A DNA stretch of 64,000 nt from Apus apus (lineage: Eukaryota; Chordata; Aves; Apodiformes; Apodidae): positions 1,335,001 through 1,399,000 of the forward strand of contig NC_067302.1 of NCBI RefSeq assembly GCF_020740795.1, read 5' to 3'. The notes under the pieces are model-generated. The model searched no databases. It saw only the letters and a program-made list of their open reading frames with translations, and had not been told where the DNA came from. Within the stretch, counting starts at the first letter, position 1, and the number at the start of each line of letters is the position of its first letter. The translations under genes and the position numbers were made by a program. Positions 1-12,800 of the stretch are shown here, in pieces.

Positions 1-3000
1 ATGTAAGTGCTAAACAGCCTAAGTAATAGTGATACAAACTTGTCTCCTGGTGTGTGGAGTGGCTTTATTAATGTTTGCAACAACAGTTCTGTGTTATTTG
101 TAATAACCAGGAAGTGTAGCTGCCAAAGCCAGGCTGGTGCAATCAGGGAGCACGATGCACCTCAGTTGAATTGGGGGCTGGTGTTACCCACACTGATACA
201 GATCTTTGTGGGCTGCAGCCTCCAGACAGTTGCAGTATTCAAACAGAAAAGAACTTTGGATACAAGTTTCAAACATGTTTACATCCCACAGAGATCAAAG
301 TCTCAGTTTTTTGGCTCAGAAATGACCTTCCCATGTGACACCTGCACAGCACTGGTGGGAGTGTGATCCCTGGATCCACAAGGCTTCCTGGCTTTCCTAA
401 GCAGACTCTTCTTCATGCCAGATTGTTCATAACAAGGTGGGAAGAGAAGAGGAAACAGGGGATGTGGCACAATCCCACAGCTGGTCAGTTGATGGTTACA
501 GAAGGTGCTTACAAATCTGACATGATCTCTCTTGCAAAATACACATTGGGAATAAGCTGCACATATTAAGCAGAAAAAAAAATTAAAATATGTATATATA
601 TGTATTGGAATAACCTCAGAGGCCACGGAGGCAGTGACAGATAAATGTGTCTGAGCCTCCAAGAAAAAGGCCACGAACCACTGGTCTTGGAGTGGGAATC
701 ACCAAGTGTCATTCCAAGCCTGGTTTATTTGGGAAGGTCAGATGACATAATTATAATGGTCTCTTATGACCTTGCAATCTACAAACCCTCATAACTTGTA
801 ATCAGGATACAAATTATTTGCCTTCTGAGTTGAGGAAGGAAGTCCTCTGCATCACCTATCTGCTCCAAAACATCCGCTCTGTCACAGCTGGGTACGTGCA
901 ACGTGCAGGATTTTCACTGTCCATGGAAGGCTCAAGTTCTGCAGCATCCACCAGCTGCTTTTACCAGGATGGCTGGTCAGACCCAGCCTGGCTTGCCCTG
1001 CCAAACTCTCAGTGATACATACACACGTCCCATTTGGGCAGGAAATACACTTTGTGTCGATTATGGTGATATTAACAATGTTGACTCTTGCTTTTATCCT
1101 GCTTCAAGCGTGATTGAGGAAACCCAGACTCTAGTTGACACATTTCTGCAAAATCAATCATCTCATTTTTCAGATCAGCTTCTCTCATAAACACATCTTC
1201 CACAAAGACATGAAGTAATTTTACACCTACTCAGTGGAGAGCAACCACCTTGTCATGGCCACCATCACCTGGAACACCCCAACAGTGGCCACACTTCAGA
1301 GCTCATCTGACATGTCCCACTCTGCACCTTCACCCCTGCAAACCTGTGCTGCATCCCAAGATGTGCTGAAGCACCACGGGCTGGGTGACATCCCGTCACA
1401 TAAACCCTGCTCCAGCCAGACCCTGTGTGCTCTGACGTTGCAGGGATGTGTTTCACCCGTGGGGTGTGCAGGGTTGCACCAGCACCACCCCAGCCCTCAG
1501 GGTTATTTCAGGAGTTGAAGAGCTCCAGCCCTCAGGGTTATTTCAGGAGCTGAAGAGCTCACCATGGTGAGCAACCTTGTTGCAGCCTCGTCATCTGTCC
1601 TCCAGCTACAGAAAACAGAGACTTTGGGGGAATGGGGTCTTTTCCATGTTCTGAGATTTGCATTTGAATGCATTTATCCTATATATTCTCCAGCAATTCG
1701 ATTTTCAGTCACCCTGGTAACTCCCTGGCAGAGCTAGAGAGTGCTGGCCCTGCCCTCTGCTTGCCTGCTGTGCACCACGGGGAAGGCAGAAGGGCTGCAG
1801 CATGAGGGGGTAACTGCAATTCCATTTCCAAGCTAAGCAGAGTGGACAAGGTGGGGTTACAAGGCTGCAGTGTCCAGAGGTGTGCAGGGAGGGCAGGGGC
1901 ACTGGTGATGAAATGAGGCTTCTGCAGGGTTACTGTGCCTGTAGCATCAAGGGAGGCATCTCCAGAGGATGCATCCCCAGGGCCATCTCTGGAGAAGGGG
2001 GGGGGACAAACTGTCTACCTGCTGCTTTGCTTGTTCATGTCCAACCCAAGTCCTCCGGGCCAGACCCTTAACCTTGAGCTGGCTCCAGTGATGTGACCTC
2101 AACGAATCCTACCTCAAGAGTTTAAATTCACCATTTCCTCACACTTCACTGCATGTGCTGTTCCGAGGAAATCCACTCCACCAACCTTGACTCCGAGCTC
2201 TTTGTGCACAGCATAAATAAGTCTGGGACCTTGGGGGAACACGAGGAGAGAAATGGGAGTATTAGTCAGCAGAGCTCCTGGGGGCACTTGCAGCAGGAAT
2301 CCAGACAGTGTCTCCTCTGGAGAGCATGGAAAATGCACTGCAGAAAATATTTTTGCAGAGCAGGAAAACACAGCATTCTTTGGATGACAAAGGCATTGTG
2401 TCACTGTCTGTGACCACAGGCATGACTCAGGCTGTTGCTGGGGAGGAGGGTGAGCAGGCAGCACTTGCTGCCAGCCATGGCTTGTGCTGCTCACTGTACT
2501 GGGTGGCTACAAATTCCAAGGAAAGCAAACAGCTATTGTTTTACATTTTTATGATTATGATTATTATTATTTAAAAAAAAAAAACAAAACACAACAAAAC
2601 CAAAAAACCTCATGATTGATGGTCTGGCAGTGTGAATGTTGCTCCTGGGTCATGTGTACAAAGCACAAGCACACAGAGTTTCCATTCTCTGGCAGGGATG
2701 GACATGCTGCTTGCTGCAGTGTTGGAGGCAGCTGGCCAAGAGGCCCGTGGCATGCAGCTTCTGCTTGCATTACACCCCTGCTTCCCAAAGCCCTCATCCC
2801 AGGAATCTGCAGTGTCTGCCCCCAGGCTTTATCACACATCTGCATTCATGAACTTTAAGAGGCAGATTCCACCCAAACTTGCAAAATTGGAAAGTCCCTG
2901 GAGCCTTCCTTTCCAGTTTGCCATCCCAAGGAAGATGCTGATAACAGAAGCCTGATCGTGACTGTCTTCACTCACCACAGGGACTGACCAGTGCAGAGGG

Positions 3001-6000
3001 GCTTGCACAGACCTGACTGCACCTGGGCTCTGATCAGTGCTGGTTGCTAGCAAGGCTTAGAGCTCCTCAGGTTGAGTACCAGCTCTCTGTGTTTCAAACC
3101 CCTGGGCGTGTTTTCCAGGAGACATCACCATGGTGGCAAAGCTCCTGCTGGGAGAGGGCAGCTCTGCACCCTCTCTGTGGCTCTCAGCCCGTGTGGTGGC
3201 AGCTGAGCTGGCCTGGACTCCTGCAGGAGTTTGGAGTTCATTCCAAGCTACCTGCCAAGGTGATGACCGAGGGAGAAATCTGGATGAGCTCTTTAAGACA
3301 GCAAGTCTTTGTTAGCAGAGAAGGCAACAAGCTCTGGAGGAAAAACAGCTAACTGGGGGGAAATGGTTAACATCTGGGTCTTTTACAACTCATCATTCTC
3401 TGCTGCAGGACTCCTAAGGACCAGGGCCTTCAGAGCTGTGTCTCCTTCCAGTATTTTGTCCACAAAATAATTTTAGCTTTTCTCAGTTCCTATGGAGGAA
3501 TGACAGGACAGATGTGAGTGAAACCTTTAGGAAAAGAAATGCACAGTGGAGACAGGCTGCCCTATGCCATGGGTTAAACAGGAGCAGGTTGGCAAGCTGT
3601 GGACAAGAAATGTGGCTCCTCCTACAGAGGCTGCAGCCTGGAAGCATCAGGAGAAAGGTGGGCTCGTGCTTGCTTCATCTGAGGGCTGAGGCTGTGGGAA
3701 CATGACTTCTTGCCTCGGCTCTGGGGAAGCTGAAGGTGACAGACACAGCCAGGAGATCCACCTGCTCCAACCTTCTTCCTCACATGCTGGAGGAAGGCAA
3801 GGGAGGGAGAGTCCAGGCCTCCTTTCACCCCTAACTGGGATCAGCCCTGTGGCAATGGGGGTGATTTGATGATAGACCCCCCCCCAGTGATTCCTTCCAG
3901 TGGGAATCTCACCTGGTGCCAAGCCTGGCTGCAGGCTTCTCCTGGGGAGGACAGCACAGCAGTTTCTTCACTGACTTCTGCTGATGGGGAGAGTGAGGAG
4001 AACCATTTTTCTTTACTTTCATTATTTTAATGTGAATGGTGTGTTTTTGTACTGCTCTTGGGAACAATAGTCCTTCTGAGCAGAGGGTGTGGATAGAGCT
4101 GGATTGGAGCAGTGTAAGAAAACATCTTTCTCCTCCACTGGCAGACCAAGTTCCTTCCCCCTGTCTGTCAGGCAGGAAATAAAGGAAACCTTTGAAAGCA
4201 CCGCAGAGCTTTAACTATTGGAGTCCAGGGCACAAGGCTCAGGAATAAAAGATCCTCAGCCCACCTCAACCTCAGCTGTGGTCAAAACTTCACAGTCCTC
4301 AACTTAGTTTTGTGTCAAGGGAAGAAGGAGGAACGAGCTGTTCTGTCAGGGTGAGGGGGGCAGGAACACACTCCCCAGTACCTGAATGCCATGGACAGGG
4401 AAATACGTGTGTTCCATGAACTTCCTGGCACTGGTGGTGTTGGTGGCCTTCACGCTCTGCCAAGGAGTCTTTTGGTGGCAGCTGTCATTGTCCTTTTGTT
4501 CTAAGGCATAAGGCTAATGGTGCTGAAAGACAAAGTTGGCTTTGTGAGAAGAGCAAGCTGGAGAAAAAAAAAACAGCCCTGGACACCTTGAGATGCAGCC
4601 AGCAACCCACAGCACGTGGTGGTCATGGAGCACAGGGCAGTTCTCCCACACCCCAGCCCAGCCCCTGGGAAGGAGCCGTTGGGCAACCTGCAAACAGGGA
4701 GGTGTGGGCTGCTGAGCACCGGGCTAGAAAACTCCCCCAAACACGTCACTTGTGTGGCTGCTGCCAGCCAGAGGGTCAGGGGGTGCAGGGCACTGTGGCC
4801 ATCAGTCCCTACCTTGGTAAGAGCCAGCGTGGTCTGGAGGAGCTGTGACCTGCTGGTGCCAGCAGGTGCTTACGTGTCCCGTTCGCAATCGACACCCCCT
4901 TCACTTGCACCCTTCCATTCCTGGAGTGACTTTTGGGTTCCTAACTACACACAAAGACCTTCACCTACAGCTCCCCTCCAATTTATGCTGGGGACAGAGC
5001 ACTGACAGCTTAACCTGCAAGGGTGAGTGTAAATGTTGTGTGCTCTTCTTTTAAGACCCCTTAGTTCACGACCCATTGTCAGGTTCAGGTCTAGTAGCAA
5101 GTACCTACCTCTGAAGAGTACTTACCCTGAAAAGTACCTGCAAGATCAAGGGCTCTGTGCTAACTGGTCCTCCTTCTTTCAGAGAAAATGGAGATGTGAA
5201 AGATTTCCAGGAGAAAGTCTCAGTGAAATGTATAAAGGGGGAAAACAAGGGCTGAGATTAGACCATCTGAAGAGCTGAGGCCAATTGGTAAGTAAAGATG
5301 CAGAACCTCAGATAACCTCACAACCACCCATGCAACAGCCTTAGGAAGCAGGTGGAAACTCACCAGTCCTCCACCTAAATTAGAAATTAGAAATTCAAGG
5401 TTGTGTCCACAATTCTGTTAATGCAGATTCACCTTTTCCTCATAATCTTCTTCCTCATTTTGCTGTGGAAGTAAATTCCAAACTCACCCCAGACTTCAGG
5501 CAGAACTCTTCAGAAACCACAAGAGATTGATTCCTGGCTGCCTAATGCAGCAAAACAAGAGGGCTGGATGTGTCCTGAGAAGTGCAGCCAGAAAGATTCC
5601 AGACCCTAACAAGTCTTCATTCTGAAGAAAAACTAGGGGAAATATCCATATTTGTACATATTCATTTTTGTCTCTACAGTGTCTGAAATCTCCCCCAGCT
5701 CAGCTGCTGCCCTGGTGTGGGGCAGGGACACCATCATAGGCTGGAGGAAGCTGAAATAAACATTGGGGAAACCTCTGGAGTGAACAAGTGATGCAGGTAC
5801 AAGCTCTTCATCTTTCTGCTCTTTAGTTTTTTTCTCAGTGGGGTATCCAGGGTGTTCATACCAACCACTTGCTGGTTTTGAAGATATTTGACTTTGATGC
5901 TAGGAACTCCCACGGACTCACCCACCTCTCTCCCCATGACCAGAGGCACAGGGAACTTCAGCTTCTGGGTTTGCTTGGTTCAGATGTAAATCTGCTGTTC

Positions 6001-6740
6001 TCCTCTGCTCTGACAGGCACCAGCAAACACATTCCTCTGGGGAATTCGTGCATGTGCCAAGCAGCAGAGCTTGGCTTTGCAGGTGCTGTGCCTTCAGCAC
6101 GGTCAGATCTGCATTCCAGGCTCTCTCCCTGTGTCCCTTTCTTCTCCCAAGCCAGACACCCTTCTTCTCAGACACCCATCTCCTCCTACCCATCTTTACC
6201 AATGAAGTGGGTGAAGTCTCTTTTGCTGAAGCTCTGAGGCATCCAATTGTCCTGCAGACTCTCAGAGAGTAGATATCTAAATCATCACCTGCCATCTGCC
6301 CAGCAATTAGTGACATAACCCCCCAGCCTTGCTTGGTACTGTCAGGAGATGCTGTCAGAAGGAATCCAAGGGACCCAAGGATTATGGCCAGGTTCAAACA
6401 AGAGTTCAGATCACCAGACAAGACCCTGGTGATGAGGGATGTGCCAGGTCAACCCGGGAAGTTAGCCTGGAGGACAGGCCTGGGACCCACAGGGTCCATG
6501 ATGAGGCAGGGACATGGCTCTGGAGCTCAACACTACTCCAGTGTAGCTCAGGCATGGCCTGAAGGCCCAGGGTTGAGCTCAGATGGGCCTCTGGACTCAT
6601 GGACAGGTGCTGGATAGAGGCCCCAGCAGTGACTGCTTAGAGCCATGGACATCTACCAGTGCCCTCACACCCACAGAGGGTGAAGGAGCTCACTGAGTTA
6701 GTTAAAAAAACATTGTCTCCCCACAAGGATTTTTTGTAGG
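1..6740. other. Gene-free stretch
   Basis: No exon, RNA gene or transposon recognised apart from the 35-bp duplication at 1490. A 12-base poly(A) with an A/C-rich tail lies at about 2573-2610, following an ATT-rich run. Short frames on both strands look random. Confidence 0.5.
1490..1559. repeat. 35-bp tandem duplication
   Basis: Two adjacent copies of CCAGCCCTCAGGGTTATTTC followed by AGGAGTTGAAGAGCT (1490-1524, 1525-1559), with one T/C difference. A recent local duplication. Confidence 0.95.
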
Positions 6741-6814
6741 GTGGATGGTTGGACTTGATGATCTTGAAGGTCTTTTTCAACCTTGATGATGATTCTATGA
6801 TTCTACGATTCTGT
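6741..6814 (+). mobile_element. CR1 LINE, extreme 3' end
   Basis: GGTTGGACTTGATGATCTTG followed by AAGGTCTTTTTCAACC and the octamer tail (GATTCTATGATTCTACGATT) is the sense-strand end of a CR1. Only about 75 bp remain, so it is strongly 5'-truncated. Confidence 0.85.
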
Positions 6815-9800
6815 CTCTCCCTCTGCCCTTCACTGCTCACCCAGAAACGTCTTTTCTTCCATGAAAACAACCAGGTCCATCACAAAGCTGCCCAGATACT
6901 GGCCCCAGTTACAGCCATGAGCTGCCTGCAATGATGGGAAGAGCAGGGATGCTCAGTGAGCAGAAAGGTGAAGGTGACAGACCCAGGCCTCCCTCCAGAG
7001 GACCCCAGTTCGGGTGCAGGGAACAGAACTACAACAGCTCCCACTGAAGTACTAACTTCTGGGGGAACCAGTCAGCTCCTCCTGACATTGCTTTGACTGT
7101 GGAGGTGGCTCAGTGGTGGCTCTGCCCTGAGGATGGCCAGGTGAGGCAGGAGAGCTCTAACAGGTGATGAAACATCCCCTGGATGGGCACCATCCTGGGC
7201 CTGTGGGCTGGGGAGCAAGTCCCTGATAGGATGTGTGCACTGGCTGGTGCAGTGTGGAAAGGGGTGGAGGCACCATTGGCTTGAAACAGCTGGTCAAAAA
7301 CCCCCAAGCTCAGGAGTATTGTCCCTTTTGCAGCCACAGAGCTCCAGGCAATGGGTGATGAAGTGCTGGAGTGCTCCTTGGCACAGCACACAGACCTTTT
7401 TACTGGGCTCTCAGATACCAATCAACTAAGAAGGCTTTCACCATGTGGAAGAGCCTCACAGATAATAAATCCATTCATTTAGCTGTTCTGGCCCATTGCC
7501 TTTGTCTGGGAAGTTAGTCTGCCACTATGGGCACCCACACCCACCTTCTCCAGCCCAGTCTGAGGCCACATCCTCCCACCTCATCTGCACCCTGAGCCTG
7601 TTCCACACTGCAGCTGAGCACTTGATCCTCTGGATCCATGTAGACTTTTTCTTGCCTCTCCCTGGGCTTCATAACCTTCATGTGTGTAAAGACTTCCCTG
7701 TTCTAGACGTGGGTCAGTACCCCTGGGCACTGCTGCCATCTGGAAAACTCCTGGCCCTTCTCCATCTGCTGCTCTGCCAAGGTTGAAAGATGAGGGCCAT
7801 GCTGGAGCACCAGGCTGCCTGCACAACAGTGCCACCACATTTCCAGCAAGATTTTGGTAGTCTGATTCCCTCTAGATCTGCTTTTATTCTTATTTATCTT
7901 CTGCTTTATTATCCTGCAGAGCTTCCTGTCTTTGCCCCAACACCCATGATCAATTACTCCCCTGGTTGCACAGACCCCCACGTTGCCAGGCTCTGCATTC
8001 CTGTCTTCTGCCAGAATTCCCAGCCACTCTGCTTTTTCTCAGGGTCCTTTTCCCTTGGGAGGAAATGGGGAAGACTGATCCTAGAGGGGACAAGAGGTGC
8101 TGGGGGAGATGGTAGGCACTAGGACTAGCCTAGCTGGAAGGCCCAGTGGGACCCTTGCAGGGTGGAAGGTGGTGTCACCCACAGGTAGCTGCTGTCTGAG
8201 CAGGACTCAGCAGTGCTAATGGTGGGAAAGGTGCTGTTTGCAACACACAGCTGGGCCTGGTCCCTGGGATTTGGTCTCCCCTGGCCTGGAGGCTCTGTCA
8301 CTGTGGGTGGTTCCCGCATGGAAGAGTTTTGCCTCCCTTTTTTCCCTCCCTCCCTGCAGATTGAAGGGATTTGACCACATGAACATCCATTTCTGTTCCT
8401 CCACATTCAGTCTCTCTCCCATATTCACACCCTGCTTAGATCCAGCCACAGGCAGTGGGGGGTGCTCCTGGGTGGCTTGTGCCATCTTCTCCCCACTCCT
8501 CTTGCTGTTCCTGCACAGAGCATCCTCCCTGCAGCTTTGACCTCACCCTGTGGTTGCAGCACAGAGCTGAAGCTGTGCTGGGATTTTCAACCTCAACAGG
8601 GTCTGTCCAGCCCTCAGAGATGAGTAATTCCCTGTCCCACCCAATTCTTTTTTAGCCTTCTGGCTGCCTCAGCTGGTTGGCTGGGCTTCCTCAAAGCAGT
8701 GAGACAGAGGTTGAGGGACCTGCTCTGGCCAAAACACACTGGTTTATCTCACAGGTATAATTACAGTGATTTGTCTGGAAAATTTGGCTTTCAGTGATAA
8801 AAGACCTCTCTAATGAGAGAGACTGTAATCATGATTGAAAACTCTCTGGATTTAAAGTGTATGCTAATATATGTGTTACCATATATATGTTTCTAAGCAA
8901 GTATGTTCATGCATATAAATAACTATGTTTACTAAACTCTTTTAACCTTCTTTACAATACAGCCTGAAGTTATCTTATCTATATTGCTGATGAAAATAAA
9001 CAGATGTATCCAAACATCAAAACACTCCTGTATGAAGCCCTCCTTATCGGGCCTGCTTCCCCCCACTGACCCAGTTAAACCTTCAGTAATTCAATTATTT
9101 CCTAACCATGGCTTTTTAGAAGTCCTAACCAACTTTCCTATCAGCATACTTTTGATCTTGTGAAGCTGCAATTCCCTCATGTTTTGTTTGCTTTCTGCAT
9201 CCTGCAGATGCATCCATCCGTTCAGCTTTGGCACTGCCTGCCTGCCTCTGCTAATTATCACCTCCTTGCCCACACACTTCTTTCCTAGCTAGTTCAAAGC
9301 CCTAGTAGAAGGAAAGCACAGGAAAAGAAACTCTCCCAAGCACGGCAGCATTTTTACATTTGGTATGTTGACTGTCCCTCAAGAATGGAAATAAAAGGAG
9401 GAAGACTCCAGACCTCACCAACACTGAGCTCCCTCCTCCATGTCCCCAAATTTCCTATCCCGTGGGAAAGCTCCCTACTTTGTTACCTGCCTCCTGCAGG
9501 TGAAAGGGGGAATGCAAGAAGACCCGAGGTGAGGAGGTCTGGGTGCTCATCCTGACCGCTCAGCTGTGGCAGTGGGACACCAGAACTAAGAAGAGAAGCT
9601 CCACTCACAGGGTGCACCTGCCCCCTCCATCCTAAGCCCAGCAGGGACATCACCCCCTGTCTGATGCTTGGGGGGGATGGGACCTGCAGGAAGGCTGTGG
9701 ACCCCATGAAGCCTGGCTCCAGGATCCAGCTCAACCCTTCCCTACCAGACCTTCTGCTGGGGATTTTCCTTGTCGCTCACAAACCTAATTCCCTCCCCTG

Positions 9801-12800
9801 TCAGGCAGGCTCTGTAGGCTCCAGCCTGTGCTCTGGACCTGCACACATAAAGCACTGCTGCAGAGCCCTGACCTCCCGAGCCTGCTGCTCCCACAGAGCA
9901 CCCTCCATGGCTGGCTTTCCAGAGTCCCTGCCTACACCACCAGCAGCAGAGCAAGGCACAGGGTAGGAGCACACTCCTTAGCTTGGGGTTATATAAATTC
10001 CTTAGTTTAATCCCAGATAAGATAGGAAGCTTTCCTTTTCAGTTGCACAGTATTTTTGGACACACTTGTAGCACCACCTCCCTCTGCCTCACCATTAAAA
10101 GAATCTGACTTTAGGAGACAGTCCCAAGCAGGACATCCCTGGGCATCTCTGATACACCTTTTTTCACACCAATGACATGGTCACAGCTTGGTTTTTGCCA
10201 GCTGCTCATGCTATGTTCACAGCCAGCACCCTCACTGCTGCCCTGCATCTCTCTCTGTGTCTGCTCATAGAGGTTTCAGCAGCTCTAGGGACGATAATGG
10301 GGGAACTTCTTTTACAGCATTAAAAAAAAGCCAAGAATCAGTCAAAGAACTTGTCTTGAAGACTGTAAACACTGTTCTCAGCTCTGGAAAATGACAAATT
10401 CTTAAGTTGTGTTATGAAAAAAAAAAAAAGGCTGTCCCATTCACAGCTTGTATTCTCTTAAGAGTCATATTAAAATCTAATTCTTCATGGGATATCTCAG
10501 CAGTGTTGGACAGAAAAGCTCTGGGCAGCAGCAAAGGGTGAGACTTGCAATGAAAGGAGCACTGAGATGGTGAAAGCCAGGTGATGCCTCCAGAGTGATG
10601 ACATCAGTCTTTGATGACCAGAACTTCCCAGGAGTTTAAAACAAGATGATCAAATGTTCAGGACCCACTCTTGGAAATGGCTTTATCCAGCTCTCCACAC
10701 CCAGAACAGTTTGGACCAAGAAAGGGCTGAAATATTCCCAAGAAAGGAGAGTGGCCACACAAGTCACACAGGCGGGCTCTGTCGAGACTGAAATGAAGAT
10801 CATAAAATTGCTTTCACTGAGGCTTTCTGCTTTATAAGGAAAATGTTCTGAACTTTCCTGTGACCTTGCAATAAAGCAGATGAATATCCCTTCAAAATAC
10901 GCAGGATACAATGCACATTTCTGTCCAGGATAGACACATTTTTCATGGTGATTATTCTAGCTACATCTTCATGATAAAGGGTTATTTTAAGGACAACATA
11001 AAAGATGCTCATATCTGTCTTGATATAAAGATATGAAGAATATCCTCTCAGTCTCTTACTATCACTCCTTCTGAACTTCCAGAAGACATTTCTTACCTGT
11101 CTTTAAGGTCTAGAATTACCCCAATGACTCTAAGCAGGATTCCTGATGGAAGAGGCTTGAGCAACAGTGATAAAAGTTTAGACTCCACAGAAAATTAACT
11201 CATTTATTTTCATATTTACACCTTTCTGGGCTTGAAGATGACTCTATTGTCATAAATAAAAAAATCAAGTTAAATCAGTGGCCTCATCAAACCCCTTTCT
11301 CACGGGGATCACTCCAAGGAGATGGAGAGAAAGTCATCCAAAACAACTGACTGCATGGTGGGATCTGAGCAGCATGAAGAAGCATTTCTGCATGATGTTG
11401 ACAAATGCAGGGACTAGGAAATTAATTGTCTAGTCATCTATATGCAAAGAGAAAGCTCAAAACCCAGCAGAAAAGTAACCAGAATAGAAATGCATTCTGG
11501 AAGATGGGCCCTGAAGAGAGGTAGGAGCAAGGGAGCTCTTTGATAACTGAAGCTGACTGGAAAGGCAGACACAGACAGTGTTTGTTCCAAATGCTTTCTA
11601 GGAAATAAAGTACTCTTTGTATTTCTCATAAATAAAGAGAATTGCCCCAAAGAAACACTTTTCTACACATTACCAATTTCTTCTCATAACAGGCACAGGA
11701 GCATCTAGCAGGCTTTACAAAGAGGTGAACAGCACGAGCTGGAAAGACAGTGCAGTGAGATTCTGGTCAGTTTCTAGGCATATTTTTTTCTCTATTATTT
11801 CATCTGGTCACCCAGAAAAACTCACTTTAGACTCTAGTTCTCATGAATCCATCCCCAAAATGGGGGAAAGGTTGAGCATGAGTGTCTTGAGATGGCTGGC
11901 ACCAACCAAGCATTGCTACTGATCATCATTGTACCACAATCCACTTGGTAATCTACCACATTTTTTTCAATGCCTTGTCATTATTTTGTCAAATGTATTA
12001 GTTGATACCTTGTGAATGCAAAAATTATTTCAGAACTTCTGCAAACACATGTCGAGCAAGTTCTCCTCCAAGAAAACTTCTTTACTCCAGCCTGGCTGCT
12101 CTCACCACATGCTCACAAGGATTGAGTTCTGATGGGATCTGCAGAACGAAGCCCTAACACAGAAGCATATAAAGCATAAGGTGTTCAGGCTAAAAAAAAC
12201 AGGCTTCAAGGAGCAGGTTGTCTGTGTGACAGATGCTACTTTGAGATTCAGTTCCATCTTTATTCCCAACTACCCCAGTTCTCAGGAGAATGCTGCAAGA
12301 AACTTAGGAAGAAGCCCCAGATAGATAATTCCCAAGTAGAGAATTAAGACAAGGGAGTTGAGGAACTGGACACTGGAGAGAAGTCTTAAATGTTTCAATA
12401 TTGTGTGTGTGTGTGGTTTTTTCCCTCGTCATTTGTGCTCAAGAGGCTGGGGCCAGGTCTGTAAATGAGCTCCACTGAAATCAAGAGGTCTTACATCCCT
12501 AAATATTTGTGATGGTCTTGGATTTTTGCCCAGTGCAAAGGTCACTGAAGCTAAAGGAAAGATGCCAGTGAACAACAATGGGCTTTAGCATAAGTGCTTT
12601 GTAAGAAAAGAAGAAAAATCTAATGTTACCATCAGCTAATCAAAACTTATCTCTGACCCTCTACATCAGACTCTGATGATAGGATTTCTTCTTAGGGTGA
12701 TAATGGCTTGTTATCAGATGCAAAGTAGAAAAAATGTTATGAGGCTAGAAGACAAGTTATGAGACTGGTAATTAGTCACAAAACACCATCAAGAATAATC

